This document shows positions 15,013 to 28,327 of a stretch of 64,000 nucleotides of DNA, in pieces; position 1 is the first letter of the stretch, and every line of letters starts with the position of its first letter. Made by a program: the position numbers and the translations under genes. The notes below the pieces were generated by a model. The model did no database searches. It was given only the letters and a program-made list of their open reading frames with translations, and had not been told where the DNA came from. Location: NCBI RefSeq assembly GCF_017654505.1, contig NC_054541.1, forward strand, positions 43,583,986 to 43,647,985, given 5' to 3'. This DNA comes from Polyodon spathula (Eukaryota > Chordata > Actinopteri > Acipenseriformes > Polyodontidae).

Positions 15013-16641
15013 GTGCGTGTGTGTTTTGACGTTCAACTTTTGATGAGTGCTGAGTTAAAAGCAATACAATCATTGTGTGATAACCAAGCAAACACAATTA
15101 TGTGTTGGTTTACCTAGAAAAGATTAATAAGATTTTGTGTCTTGAATAAAATGTGTACTCTGGGGTGGTAATTGTTAGGCATTATTTTCTGAAATGTAAA
15201 CTTTAAAATACACCAGTAAGGTTTTTTTTTTTTAAAAAACAATAGTTTTTTTTTTTTTAATAGCTTACATTCTTCTTTCTTTCATTATAGACAAGCATAA
15301 GAAACGGAAATATTAATCATTGCATATTATTATTATTATTATTATTATCGTCAGAATCTGGATGGACCTATTCAGCTGTAAACGATTCGTTTATTGTACT
15401 GTACAAGAACTTTCTATAAATAACATTTTGATATTTGTATGAGGTGATAGCAACAGGTGATACAAACATTACTTAATATGTCAGTTAACAGTTAGCAGTC
15501 AAGATTTTTTTTTTCTTTAGAGATTAACAAGTGGGTTTAACGACAGTAAATAACGTGTAACTTGAAACTGTTAGACAACTGCTAAACAATGTAAAGAATG
15601 TAAAATGCCCAGGTCCCTTGATCACTGATTAAGTATAGTCCGTTTGTTTTCTTTGGGATCACAGGTACTTGCTTTGTTTTACTATACAAAATAAAAAAAT
15701 AAAAAAATAAAAGAGTTAAATGAATAAAACTCATACATACCATCCCAAGCGAAAGTTGGATCCCAGACTGACCACATCTGCACAATGAAAAAAGGAGCCC
15801 AACAAACAATGTACGCCAGAACAATGACAAAAGTCATTTTCACAGTTCGCATTTTGGCCCTGGATATCGTTGTCACACTGCTAACACATGACGTGATCAC
15901 TCCGTCTTTGAACGCTGTTTCGCCTTGGTTTTTCTGGGTTTTGTATTTGATGTTCTTCCAGATGTTATAACAGATAAAACCATAGCAGATCACTAGTATC
16001 AAAACTGGAATGAGAAAGATACCAAGAGTTATCCAAGTAATATATGCCTTAACACCCCATGGCTCTATAAAGTGTGCCCAGCAGTCATAGACGTCGGAAC
16101 CGGTTTCAATTTCACTCAGAGAAAAGATGAAGTACTGAGGTATGCTGAGAAGAAAACTAAGTAACCACGTGTTGATTATCATCAAATACGATCTTTTGGT
16201 AGGTTGCTGGAGAGTCTTCAGCGGGTGGCATATGGCAATATAACGGTCCACAGTCATCATAACCAGCATGTAGGTAGAGGCAAACATACCCAGAACCTGG
16301 AGATGTTTCACGATTCTGCAAAGAAAATCTGGACCAGAAAAGCGAAAAGTTACCTCCCAGCAAAGTTGAGGCAGGACCTGGAAAAAAGCAACCATCAGAT
16401 CTGCCAAACTGAGGTGCTTTATAAAGAGATGCATCCTGGAGATTTTTTTCTTGGTCCTGGATAAAGCCATTAAAACACTCAAGTTCCCAATGACAGCGAC
16501 AGCAAAGGTGATACTGAGCACGGTTATCTCTATCTTGGCTACATCTTCATTTCTTCCAAAAAGGTCGCTTTCATTATGAAAAACACTCCTATTGTCAATT
16601 GTCACTGGATGAATAGTCATAGTTTCTGAATAGTTCTCCAT
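14515..16641 (-). CDS. avpr1a: Vasotocin/vasopressin V1a-type receptor (two exons)
   Basis: A seven-transmembrane receptor for vasotocin/vasopressin that by family acts through Gq and phospholipase C at the plasma membrane. Joined exons 15741-16641 and 14515-14780 give 388 residues. The ATG at 16641 is chosen because the open frame upstream begins only with TTG. N-terminal glycosylation sequons are at N3, N17 and N23. Conserved features are D81 in SLADL (TM2), C108 and C187 for the extracellular disulphide, DRY at 132-134, CWAP at 280-283, NPWIY at 321-325, and palmitoylation-type cysteines in [30 protein letters not shown] and SGHLLQD are V1a-like; V1b, V2 and oxytocin receptors differ in these parts and in the tail. 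The intron before TM7 is at the position known for this family. The tail is shorter than in mammalian V1a (human is 418 residues). No disabling changes are seen. Confidence 0.93.
14781..15740 (-). other. avpr1a: avpr1a intron 1 (960 bp, phase 1)
   Basis: It starts GTATGT and ends with a pyrimidine-rich tract and CAG (acceptor AG at 14782-14781). It holds (TATC)n and (GT)n microsatellites, T/A homopolymers and a small (ATT)n patch, and no other gene. Splicing restores a GAC codon (Asp301) and the family sequence into TM7. Confidence 0.9.
14919..15023. repeat. Intronic (TATC)n and (GT)n microsatellites
   Basis: About 27 bp of TATC tetramers directly followed by about 77 bp of GT, in the avpr1a intron. 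Length variation here would be an easy marker for the locus. Confidence 0.95.
15741..16641 (-). other. avpr1a: avpr1a coding exon 1
   Basis: 901 coding bases: 300 codons plus the first base of the split codon 301. It covers the N-terminus through TM6 and the third extracellular loop. The donor reads GATG followed by intron GTATGT (GT at 15740-15739). Confidence 0.93.
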
Positions 16642-16690
16642 GTGAACGAGAAAGTGCAAGATACTCTTCCTGCTCCCCTCTGGCTTTCAT
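16595..16690 (-). CDS. Overlapping upstream ORF of avpr1a
   Basis: An ATG at 16690 lies 49 bases upstream of the receptor ATG in another frame. Its 31-codon ORF ([14 protein letters not shown]...) ends at TGA 16597-16595, inside the receptor coding region. If the transcript starts about 25-30 bases after the TATA-like box, this ATG is just inside the 5' leader. Neither ATG has a purine at -3, so leaky scanning is plausible. Whether it is translated is unknown. Confidence 0.3.
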   Translation of the reverse strand: MKARGEQEEYLALSRSHGELFRNYDYSSSDN

Positions 16691-16725
16691 GTAGTACACG
16701 CAGGTCAGTTGAACAGCTCCCTTCT

Positions 16726-16731
16726 CTTATA
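16726..16731 (-). promoter_or_regulatory. TATA-like box of avpr1a
   Basis: TATAAG on the minus strand in the context CACATATAAGAGAAG, 85 bases upstream of the receptor ATG. E-box-like CAGCTG motifs occur just upstream of it. Spacing would put transcription start near 16700. Confidence 0.4.
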
Positions 16732-17178
16732 TGTGACGCTGACAGCTGAGCGCAGCTGAGAAGATGTGATTGCACTGGGTATGTTGCTTGAATGAGAAAG
16801 CTTTGGGTTCGTAGAGTGGTTCATATTTCAATGTCTCCCAAGCTACCAAATCCCACTTTCTCTACGTAAACAGTCACGCGCGACATCCCAGTGCACAATA
16901 TTCTCTCCAAAAGTTGTTTTTTGAACATCACTTACACTTCAATATTTTCTGGTTTGATTGTTTTTACGGCGCTGGCTGTAAATATGGCAGCTTTGTTTGG
17001 GAATATACTATATAAACATGTAAAACTAAAAGGTGTATCGCACACGCAACATATAGGCTAACTAGCTTCCCATCTAGTGTAAATAAATGTATAATTTTTA
17101 CGGTGTGCATATTTAACAAAAATAAAAATAGTATTTGATAACAGAACTTGTGCCATATAACCATAAGAAAACACATAA
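16732..17178. other. avpr1a upstream region
   Basis: Unique-looking sequence upstream of the receptor gene, slightly GC-richer at 16740-16920 (one CACGCGCG stretch), then AT-rich. It probably holds the proximal promoter. No other gene is seen. Confidence 0.4.
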
Positions 17179-17306
<128 letters not shown>

Positions 17307-17524
17307 GGTTCAACACTCAATCCGTATAAATCTCCCCACAAATCAAGAACACTGTCTAAATAGAATCATTTTGGCCGCACAATTTATGCCTGAAAATCTA
17401 TGGATGCAGTTGGACCTTGTTGTTTGACCGTTTGTGAACACTGTAATATCTTACTACATAAAGCGAAAACTTTAATTATGCCGAAAACGTTGCTGTTGTG
17501 GAGTTGAATTTCCTTTGTAAAATA

Positions 17525-19130
<1,606 letters not shown>

Positions 19131-19271
19131 AAGAACATAAGAAAAAAGAAAGTTTACAAATGAGAGGCCATTCTGCCCATCTTGCTCATTTGGTTGTTAG
19201 TAGCTTATTGATCCCAGAATCTCATCAAGCAGCTTCTTGAAGGATCCCAGGGTGTCAGCTTCAACAACTTC
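19131..19271 (-). mobile_element. CR1-like LINE 3' tail fragment
   Basis: About 140 bp matching the end of the element at 1-2320 in antisense, including the stop region (AGTAGCTTATTGATCCC) and the AAGAACATAAG end. It lost the paired octamers and a few bases of the 3' UTR. The 5' truncation is near 19271. Confidence 0.8.
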
Positions 19272-20076
19272 TGTACACTGATAATCCATTGTAGCTACTG
19301 TTTCAGGACTACTGTGCAATATTTGATTGTTACATCCATTGATTGTTGCTCCAATGTCCGCCAATGATTGTACAAGACACTGTAGAAGTAATTATATCCC
19401 AGTGCTGTTTTATCAAATCAAACTGTTGCATGTGGTCCATGTTCTAGTCAGACTGCCAGATGTTAATGTTTAGAATTGCATGGGCTGCAAGGCTCCAGAT
19501 GGCTTATTTAACACTGCAATCTTCTCCCTACAGTATAGAGTATAAGTATAGAGTATAAGTCTGTGTTATAGCACACTGCAAGCATGTACAGATGTTTAAA
19601 AACATAATTCGGCAACAAAGTTATTTCCTCGCCTCCTTGTCCACATGCAGCTAAACAACTCTTTAAAAGGAAGAACTCTGAACGGTCTTTGTATTTATCT
19701 TTTGACCCTGGTATATAAAAAAACACAGATAATGAAAGACAACTCAAATGGTACTAAAGCTACCTTTTAACTGTGCTGACCCCAATATTCAGGGTTTAGC
19801 AACAATACCTGCCACAATGGACTCCTATAGCAGACTACAGGGAATATAAATAAATAATACCCTTTAAAAAACTGTTACATTCTAAAAGAGTATGTGTTTT
19901 CATTAAGTCTCAGTTAAAGTTGTTTTTACTTCTCGTTAAGGAATTGCTCTTCAGTTAGTTGTCTGCCATAAACATATGTAGGTCAATTGCAGTGTTTATA
20001 TAAGTGTTTTTAGAAAGAAACTTTGGCTGATATAGTTACATATCTATGTGAGGTCATTCCAAGTGGTACTTTTAAC
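19272..20076. other. Intergenic stretch
   Basis: No gene seen. A small duplication (AGTATAGAGTATA units) is at about 19534-19560. Confidence 0.4.
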
Positions 20077-20105
20077 GGGGGGGGGGGGGGGGGGGGGGGG
20101 GGGGG
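20077..20105. repeat. Poly-G homopolymer (29 G)
   Basis: An uninterrupted run of 29 guanines in an AT-rich setting. It can form G-quadruplexes on the plus strand. Exact length may be affected by sequencing or assembly. Confidence 0.9.
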
Positions 20106-21145
20106 TACATTTGAAGCTACTTACTCTTTAACTGAAAAGGTAAGCATAGTTTAAAACATCTATTGAAGAAAACATTTCTGGTGGACACTTAATCTTCTTT
20201 GTTTGATTGTTGTTTGTATGTAGATGATAATATAAAACAAATTATAACACGGCTTAGAAAAATAACAACCTCTGATTGGTTAAACAGCATCACATGGCTG
20301 TGCGTATATATAGCGTATAGCACGGCTTGCATACTAATGAGCAGCTTCACACTGAATAAATCACTACGCACCACTGCATTCTAAATTATTTCAGAAGCCT
20401 ACCCTTTCAAATTAACTGCAGAGGTTTCATTTCAGACCAAGAAAGGATTTGTTCTGCATTTGTTTTTTGCACTACACAGAAAGCCGAGTACATTTATTAA
20501 TTCCCAAATGACCAGTTCTGTAATATTCTGTATAATTTACTGTGACCTACATCCAGGGAAAAAACAGCCATGTGCGTTTTAGTAAAGTCAGAGTAGATGG
20601 CAAAGTATGTCAGTGAAATTCATTCATGGAGTATTTGCCTATAATATCTATGTACTGTAAAGCCATAAATATTTTTGCGTATGAAAAAAAAACACAAACA
20701 TTTTTGGCATGAATATCAAATTATATTGCAATAGGTTGCCAACATTTCTCAATCGAAATAAGTTTTATGGATGTGATTCACCAAATATTTTGGTCACAAA
20801 TATGTATGTTTTACAGTATTAATTTTCCTAGTTTATTTTTATGGTTTCCTTGACATTCTATGCCACGCAATGTAAATGTTCAAAATACTTAAATGTAAAT
20901 GTTCAAAATAATGCAGACTCGTTACTATACTGCGAGATCGTAAGAGATCGTAAGTTCACAGTGTTTCAACTACTTATCACCTGCTAATTCAATCGGTTAT
21001 CGCCAGTTTGCATAATCCACTCGAATTGGCGTCGGTGTTGTATTTCTCAATGACTAGATCGGTTAGCAATACCGTTTTATATGAAAATTGCTTAATCACG
21101 CAGCGGAAAGATATCATTTATTTTGAATGGTATAGAAAATATGTT
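20106..21145. other. Intergenic AT-rich stretch
   Basis: No gene seen. Small direct duplications occur at about 20870-20910 (AAATGTTCAAAATA units) and 20932-20953. Confidence 0.4.
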
Positions 21146-21796
21146 TTACTCATGTAAGATAAAAACTACATTTTTAAATATAGTTTTGCAGTGGTCAGTG
21201 TTCTGCTCTTGAAGTGTGGTTACCAATATTACAAGATAAGTAAGAAGGGGATATCTGCTAGCACCACATTTTGCCCAGATAAATGAATCACGTGTGGCAC
21301 CTGGCCACTTCGCGACCACATTTCTAATAATGAGTTTGTGGTCATATATTAACTGGACGCTCAATGAATTGTAGCCTTTTCGACACACATAGTGGAACTC
21401 ATCATTACTCGGCGCCCGTATTTGAACAAGTGTACCATCTACTACTCCTACAACATTTGGAAAATTACAGATTGCATGGGAAACTTTCTTGACTGTGTGA
21501 AGCTCCGGCGCGGTTGGTCAGTTAATGTAGTGTGCAGTGTGGTCTTTAAGTGCAGTTGTCACATTTTCAATACATCGACACACCAATGCCTTGCTAATCG
21601 CCAGTGTGTCACCCAATATATTCTGAAAGGATCTGCCGGCCAGAAATCTCAATGTGATTAACCCTGGCACTTCTGTAGATAGAGTACAATGTCTCTTTGT
21701 TTGTCGATGTACAAACGGATCAAGAAATGTAAACAGATCTTGAATATCCTCCCTCTTCAAACGGTACTTGGCAATAATTTCTTTATCCAATACCAT
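21146..21796 (-). pseudogene. PIF/Harbinger (HARBI1-like) transposase remnant
   Basis: One minus-strand frame from 21796 to about 21146 reads as a HARBI1-type nuclease with a single in-frame TGA near 21518, most simply a mutated TGG. The N-terminal part (KYRLKREDIQDLFTFL) and the helix-turn-helix part (TLAISKALVCRCIENVTTAL) precede NVVGVVDGTLVQI, which carries the first catalytic Asp. HYVCRKGYNSLSVQ and VVAKWPGATRDSFIW follow. The stretch around the second catalytic Asp is compressed (CGASRYPLLTYL), which implies an internal deletion, and the third catalytic region is absent. It is a dead fragment. I could not define terminal repeats. Confidence 0.85.
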
Positions 21797-22308
21797 GTCA
21801 AATTCCTATGAGCCGAAGCTCTCTGGCTTGTAAATATTGCTGTCTATGCCTTAAATACACTGCATGCATCAGAGCAACCATGTTTTTGAAAGCTCAAAAC
21901 AGGAAGTTACGCTGAGATCTGGTATTTATACACCACCAAAGTTGGTGTCGATAGAATAAGACAAGTAATACAACCAGTTAGTGTGTGCAATGTTATATAG
22001 AAACGCTACTTCTAATGTATATTCTGCTCCCAACATCATACTTGCCCGATGAGCTATTGTAAGTGCATATAGAAATGACCTCCTGGTGTTCCCGTGGATA
22101 GGATATCAGATAATCATCGTATTTTCCTCATGGCATAACAATTTTATTTTAATTTTTAATTTTATTTCATTTATATAGCACCTTACGTCATAGACCCCAA
22201 GGTGCTATACAGAAAACACAGTACACACAACATAATAAAACATTAAAATAGCATAAAAAAAGATTATAATAAAAAGACTATTCTAAATAAAAGTAAATAC
22301 ATTTCCAA

Positions 22309-22640
22309 TCATGTATATATATTTAAAAAAAAAAAAAAAAAAAAACATGGTAATAATAAAAGACTATAATAAAAAGGCCTGTGTATATAAGTCTTCAATC
22401 TTGACTTAAAAACAGCAAGATTCCTAGCTTCTCTGACAAAAAAAAGCAGAGCATTCATAACGTCCTTACAAGAAAAGGCCCTACCTCCCATACTATTAGT
22501 ATTTACCCCTGGAATAACCAAGAGTCCTACATTCTGAGATCTAAGATTCCGCTTAGGAATGTATGGGACCAGCAGCTCTTGTAAATAACCGGGTGCTAAT
22601 CTATTAAGGGCTTTCTTTATAAGTTAAAAATAAAATCTTA
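22309..22640 (-). pseudogene. L2-like LINE ORF C-terminal remnant
   Basis: Read on the minus strand, LAPGYLQELLVPYIPKRNLR and GLLVIPGVNTNSMGGRAFSC match the typical C-terminal region of L2-type ORF2 proteins; the ARNLAVFKSRLKTYIH part is its end. Frames are broken between this part and the reverse transcriptase core. Confidence 0.75.
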
Positions 22641-23038
22641 AAATCAATTCAAAACTGCACAGGAAGCCAGTGGAAGGAGGCCAAGACAGGAGTAATATGT
22701 TCACCTTTTCTGGTTTTAGTCAGAATTCTTGCAGCAACATTCTGAATAAGCTACAGGCGAGAAAAACTTTGGAACCCCAGAAAAAAAGTGCATTACAATA
22801 GTCGATTCTCTAAGAAACAAAGGCAAGACTTAGCCTCTCAGCATCAGATACAGAAATACTAGATCTAAGTTTGAGTATTTCTCAAATGATGAAAAGATGC
22901 TTTTGTAATTGTCCTAATACGGGACTCAAATGATAGAACACATTTTTGCTTCAAGTTTTAGTTCTGAGGAAAGGCTGCTAAGATCTATTTTATATAAATC
23001 AACATTTTTTTAATTGGTGCTGTGAACTCTCTTTTTTA

Positions 23039-23551
23039 TCAGAATTCAAAATTCTGTGACATCCAACACATTATGTCTGCAAAGCAAGCCGCTAATAATG
23101 CCCCAGTAGAGGGATTGTCTGGATTCAAAGACAAGTACATCTGAGTATCATCTGCATACCAATGGAAATTCACTCCGTGCCTGCGGATAATGTCACCTAA
23201 TGGCAACACATAAAATGAAAACAACAGAGGACCTAAAATAGAACCCTAAGGAACACCACAGACAACCTCTGACAAATCAGACTTAATCTCCCCAACAGAA
23301 ATGTATTGAAACCTATCGGAAAGAAAAGACCTAAACCAAGAACGGACACCGCCTGCCAAACCCACTAAACTCCCAAGCCAATTTAATAGAACGGAATGGT
23401 TCAAGGTGTCAAAGGCAGTGCTAAGATCAAGAAGAATTGAAATTGAATTAAAGCCAGAGTCGGAGCTTATTAAAAGATAATTTACTACCCTAACAAGAGC
23501 CGTCTCAGTGCTGTGTGCAGATATGCAAAACTGCCGTGCTTTTAGACTCAA
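23039..23551 (-). pseudogene. L2-like reverse transcriptase core, one nonsense change
   Basis: One frame covers AHSTETALVRVVNY, LLDLSTAFDTLNH (motif A), [18 protein letters not shown] (motif B) and YADDTQMYL (motif C). The two open segments are in the same frame and are parted only by a TAG where the family has CAG (Gln), a single C-to-T change. Upstream sequence is missing, so the copy is 5'-truncated. Confidence 0.85.
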
Positions 23552-23560
23552 GCTATTTTA

Positions 23561-24905
23561 CTGTGACTACATTATTTATTGAATCTAATTGTCTTACAGT
23601 CTGGAAAATTTCACCTGGTTACAAAGCAAATGCGAAAGGAGTAATTTGAGTTATGTTTCATGATTTGTTGTTATTTATCTCGATTTACCGTGAAGAAAAA
23701 CACTGACATATATGCCCTGTACATTATACAGTAGGCTACGTCATCGAAAAGTAAACAGCTCCTAAAGAGGAAGCTATTATATGCCATGAAAGTCTGCACG
23801 ATAAGTAGCATAAGTGATTTGAGAGTTATTATTGGGACCGACACTTTGATGATTGAGCCCGATTCTGCTTTTGTTTTTAGAAAGTGGGTGCAACTGCAAA
23901 GCAAAAGGGTGGCTCGTCTATGAAAATGATAGTATTGCAAAGACTGAGAGAGAAATTCCAAAAGAAGAAAACATCAAATGATGCTCCCACAATCTATTAC
24001 AAGTATTAAGCACTTACTTATGCTCACGAGATACTGCCTCGTGCGTACAGCTTTATCATCTTGTGTGCACAAGGTACTAACCTTCTTTTTTACGCTGCTA
24101 CTTACTCTTTAATAGCCTTGGATTGGTACTTGGTTGTAAAGGTGAGGGAAGGACAGCCTTTCTTGTTTTAAAATCAACACATTAATGAATGGATTATGGA
24201 ATACTTGATGCTGATAAATACTTCTTAAAGGCAATCACGAGTACAAGTATTAGAACACCCCTGGTATTTAGGACCACTGTGATCCATATTTGTCCATTGT
24301 GTCACATTGCCTGTGCTTGGGTTTCCTTTTCGGGGTATAACACTAGTATTTGCACAAATATTTACTTCAGTGGAATTTATCAACATATATACTTTTCAAA
24401 AGAATGCATGGTTCAGTTATAAAGTATGCTGTGGGAAACAAACTAAACAAAACATGCTGAGGGTCTTGAGGTAGTGGTGGGGTGAATCTGCTATAGTAAT
24501 CTAGAAATGATGAATGGGTCTTAAATTTATATTTCGTCTTGATGGTGATGGACATGATATATTGTCAGAGGCTCATTTAGTGCTTAGTACTGGCCTGTTT
24601 AGTACCATTTATTACAGTTTTGTCAGGCTTGTAGACAAGTGATCCCTATTAGCAGTGTTTTTCCCAGCTATTTTTTCTTGGAATGGCTTACTTTAAAAAT
24701 GAATAGATGGGTTTGTAAGTGTATCTATTTATAAATTCAGTCAATGTGGAATTCAAGCAGGCAGCAAAAAAAAAATTAAGCATATAAGGATAAGACTAAA
24801 AATACATGTTTTACTTTATTTGAACCATGCTGAAACTCTTTTGAAGGGGGGTAAATATGATGGATAAAAAGAAAAGTCATAATAATTATAGGAAATATAA
24901 CCCTG

Positions 24906-24948
<43 letters not shown>

Positions 24949-27185
24949 TTAGTTTTCATTTGCTGATAAAAAGGCACTTTGGAGTTAAACGTAATTCCCA
25001 ACCCTCTTTGAACAAAGAGATTTTTCTTACAGATATTATGATTAATAGAACTACTATTTTGTAGTTGTAGTCTTTTTTTTTTTCACTGTAATGGCCCCCT
25101 TTCGCACCTTATGTGATACCATAAAAGGAATGATAAAAAATTATTTAAAGGAAGATTTTATCATAATGATTGCTTTTACTCGATTAGGCTGGAAATGTAA
25201 TTTAGTGCTCTTTTATAGACTTGGACTCCGCTCCACAGGGCACTAAACTGGGGGCGGTCATCTTTCACTGTTTGGTCAGTAATACAGCAGGATTAGGTCT
25301 GAACAACTGCTCTGATTTGTTCCTTTATGATCAGGTTTGCACACAGGTGAAGTGCACTTTACTGGGTCCACCTGGTGAGGCCTGTCTCTTGGGCTTTAAA
25401 CTCCAATCACAATCACTCCTGGAAACAAGGTGGCGCAGGGTTAGCTGTCTTTAAAAGCTTTCAGCCGATCTTGCTGTCATATAAACTCAGTGACAGCTTT
25501 AAGCCAAGCATACCTAAAAGATACAACAACTCTGGTTATCCTCAGTCCTTCCATCTAAAACCACAAACAATGTGTCTTCCAAAACTTATGTTAATCTCTA
25601 TTAGGACCCAGGCACAGTCAGCATGTCTTATCAGCTCATTCCTCAGAAAACACCCTGTAATGAATAAGGTCATCACACTCAGGACGCTGTGTTTTAGTAC
25701 CATCTTCACACTAGGCTACAGTTTGATAACAAGAGTAAACTCGCACTGTACTCCCTACTGTTTACCAATTTCGATTTGGGTGAAAAAACATGATGTGTGT
25801 GAAGACAAGTATAGTGCAGTAAGTCAAAACAGTATCTGCATTGCACAGGCTTGTTCCAGTATAAAAACCAGGTCCATACTGCCGAGCTGTGGCTCTTTCA
25901 CTAATGGACAGATAAAATTGAATTTAATTTTCTGTCAAACTCAGTAGTGAGTGGGTAAGCAATAAGCAGTGATGGTATATTATGAGTCCAGAATTCATTA
26001 CCAAGTTATAAGTCGGGGAGTAAAGGGGTGTTTTGTGTGAAACAGATTAGCATGGCTAGGTTGTAGAACCGAATGCAAATTAACCTCTGGGAGCACAGGG
26101 CAATAAAATGAAAGATAATGTTGTCTACAAACAGAAGCATGATTGTAGACCTACCAAAAAGAGCAAACAAATCCCAACACAGGGCATAATCACATAGGCT
26201 CAGTATTTGAGAAAATAACAGGGAAAGAGGGTTTTTTGTACATCAGTTATATTCTCCATAGCAACAGTCTTATGCACCTTTACTGTGTAATAAAATTCCA
26301 GGGGTTCTTATGAATATAATGACTGACAGGTACATAAGATTCATTACTGAATGCCTGACTGAGATAACACAGCCCTTCTGATGCAGAGATAGCTTCATTA
26401 GAAAAGAATAGCTTAAAGATCAGCTCAAAGCATCAGCTTCCCTTTCTGATTCCTTTAAATGAAAAGCAGCACTTTTTGGCACAGATGATAGGCACTATGT
26501 CAATGACCTAATCAATCTTCATAACACTGCTTAAAATAACAAATTATGCATTTTGTCTGTAAAAGTATTTATGTATGGTAGAATGTAAGAATACCAAATC
26601 AAACTGCATACACTGAGAAAGACTTACCGTTGAAATGTGGGGGTTTATTTTAAGACCCTGTATCAAAGTTTAACCCGCATAGTGTTGGAAATGCATAGTT
26701 CTTAATTTTAAACAATTTCACATTTCCTGAAAAAGTTCACATGCTGGGCTTCTCTCATTCTTTCACTATTCTGAGAGACCAGCCTCCTGCAAGAGAGAAT
26801 ATTCTGTGTAAAAAATGGAATTAAAATTCCAGTCATCAAAATGCTTCTTGAAAAAACACTGGCTTATTTTCAAAAGTAGCAGCATAAGCGGCTCAGTTTA
26901 TCAAGATGTACCTGCTCATCTCAATAGAAGTAACCTGTCATTCAAATACTGCCACCTTGTCAGCGCAGGAGAATGACACTCGAGTTAACCTTTTCTCTAA
27001 AGTGTATAGCATCAATAGAAATGTTTTCTTAGAAACATTTGCAAATGATTTATTAAGAAATGTGTTTTCAAGAGCTGTGGTGCTGACCACAGTGGATTAT
27101 AAAAGGATAAATATAGGGAAAATATAAAAGATCATGTCTACTCTACACATGCGCTAGACAAATTGACAGTTAGTCAAATGCTGTA
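23561..27185. other. Long gene-poor stretch
   Basis: No gene is recognised. An (ATT)n microsatellite is at 24908-24945. The 190-codon ORF at 25375-25947 shows no domain and is not called. A repeat-free block at about 26230-26530 is a candidate conserved non-coding element. Confidence 0.4.
24908..24945. repeat. (ATT)n microsatellite
   Basis: About 38 bp of ATT repeats. Confidence 0.95.
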
Positions 27186-27188
27186 GCC

Positions 27189-27231
27189 CTAATAATAATA
27201 ATAATAATAATAAAATAATAATAATAATAAT
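27189..27231. repeat. (AAT)n microsatellite
   Basis: AAT repeats of about 43 bp with one interruption. Confidence 0.95.
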
Positions 27232-27528
27232 CAATCTCTATTCCATTATGTTATATGTGTCATTTTTTTATGGGTATAGGACCCATTAGTAAGGTTACAC
27301 CACGTTCACGTGGACCATACCAGAAATCCTTGTATGCCCAGTTAACGTCTCAGTGTCAATGTACTAAACCCTCATGGTTATGCGCTATTCTTATACATTG
27401 TGTACTTGTACTTCCATATAGAGTAGAAAAAGATTGACACATTAAGTTCATTGTAACTATGCACAGTAACGCATGGGTAAATTGTATTTTAGGTGCAGGA
27501 GGCTCTACATGTACCTCATTTTCCCTGA

Positions 27529-28327
27529 GTAACTATGTAAATGCAACATAACGTACAATAACTGTAATCATTAAGTGTGTTACCATGTTTTTGTTTGCTG
27601 AGTACATGAGCTGAGTTACCCTCTTTTATGCAAATCAAGTAGAAAACTCATAGTTTCTATATTATTCTGTGATTAGTCCGAATGTTTACTAAACTATAAG
27701 TCTACTGAACTCTTATTGTAGACATTTTAATGGGATTCATCTTCACTATTCTAACTGACAATAAAAACACTAAATTCTAAAAGGCGTAAAAAACCACAAA
27801 CTCAAAGTGAATCCCAGGTTTCCCTTGCCTGGTAGTAAGTAGATTTTAAAAAAGTAATAAGAGATTAGGTATGGGGACACATTCTACAAGAATATACCTG
27901 ACACAAAGTAACTACTGTGTAAATGCACAGTAACTAGAGACACTTAATATAAGGTGTTACCATTGTTTTTTTGCTGGATCACATGAGCTGGTTTTTGTCT
28001 TTTGCAAATAATGGTGAAAACTGAATAGTGGTGTAAATTATTTGTGATATAGTCCTGAATGTTTACTAAACAAAGCTCTACTGAATCTACTTTTTCTTTT
28101 AGATTTATTTCAATTGTAGTGCTGTTCCTATTCTAACTGACAATATAAAACACTAAATTCTAAAAGTCGTAAAAACCACAAAATCAAAGTGAATCCCAGC
28201 AGGATGAGTCTGTGGTTTCCCCTTCCTTTTAGGTAATAGATGTTTAAAAAATAATAATAGTTTAGGATGTTTAAAACTTTTATATTTTTATAAAGGATGT
28301 GACACATTCTTCAAGAAATATACAGAA
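27529..28327. repeat. Diverged tandem duplication, about 379-bp period
   Basis: Copy 1 (27529-27907) and copy 2 (27908-28327) share long blocks: TAACTA...GTAAATGCA starts, ATGTTTACTAAAC, ATTCTAACTGACAATA, AACACTAAATTCTAAAAG, CAAAGTGAATCCCAG and ACACATTCT.CAAGAA ends, in the same order. The first about 50 bp of copy 2, read antisense, resembles the segment at 48003-48056 (GGTAACAC...TTA...GTGTCTCT), so the unit may be a transposon with that terminus. Confidence 0.7.

Larger units (their letters stand above)
22140..23560 (-). mobile_element. L2-like LINE, 5'-truncated
   Basis: In minus orientation it runs from a reverse transcriptase core (near 23551) to a 3' end at about 22140. The 3' UTR ends with a small stem (CACCTTGGGG pairing loosely with its upstream partner) and AGGTGCTATATAAATG plus an A/T-rich tail, as in fish L2-type LINEs. 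The sequence is degraded by many indels after the reverse transcriptase motifs. Confidence 0.8.

Noticed and set aside
15682..15740. Continuation of receptor exon 1 ORF past codon 300
   Set aside because: It reads through the splice donor into the intron; the family sequence resumes only in exon 2.
16642..16659. Receptor start at 16659
   Set aside because: The codon there is TTG. The first ATG in frame is at 16641 and gives a normal V1a-type N-terminus.
25375..25947. 190-codon plus-strand ORF
   Set aside because: No recognisable domain, no neighbouring exon signals, and composition like the surrounding non-coding DNA.
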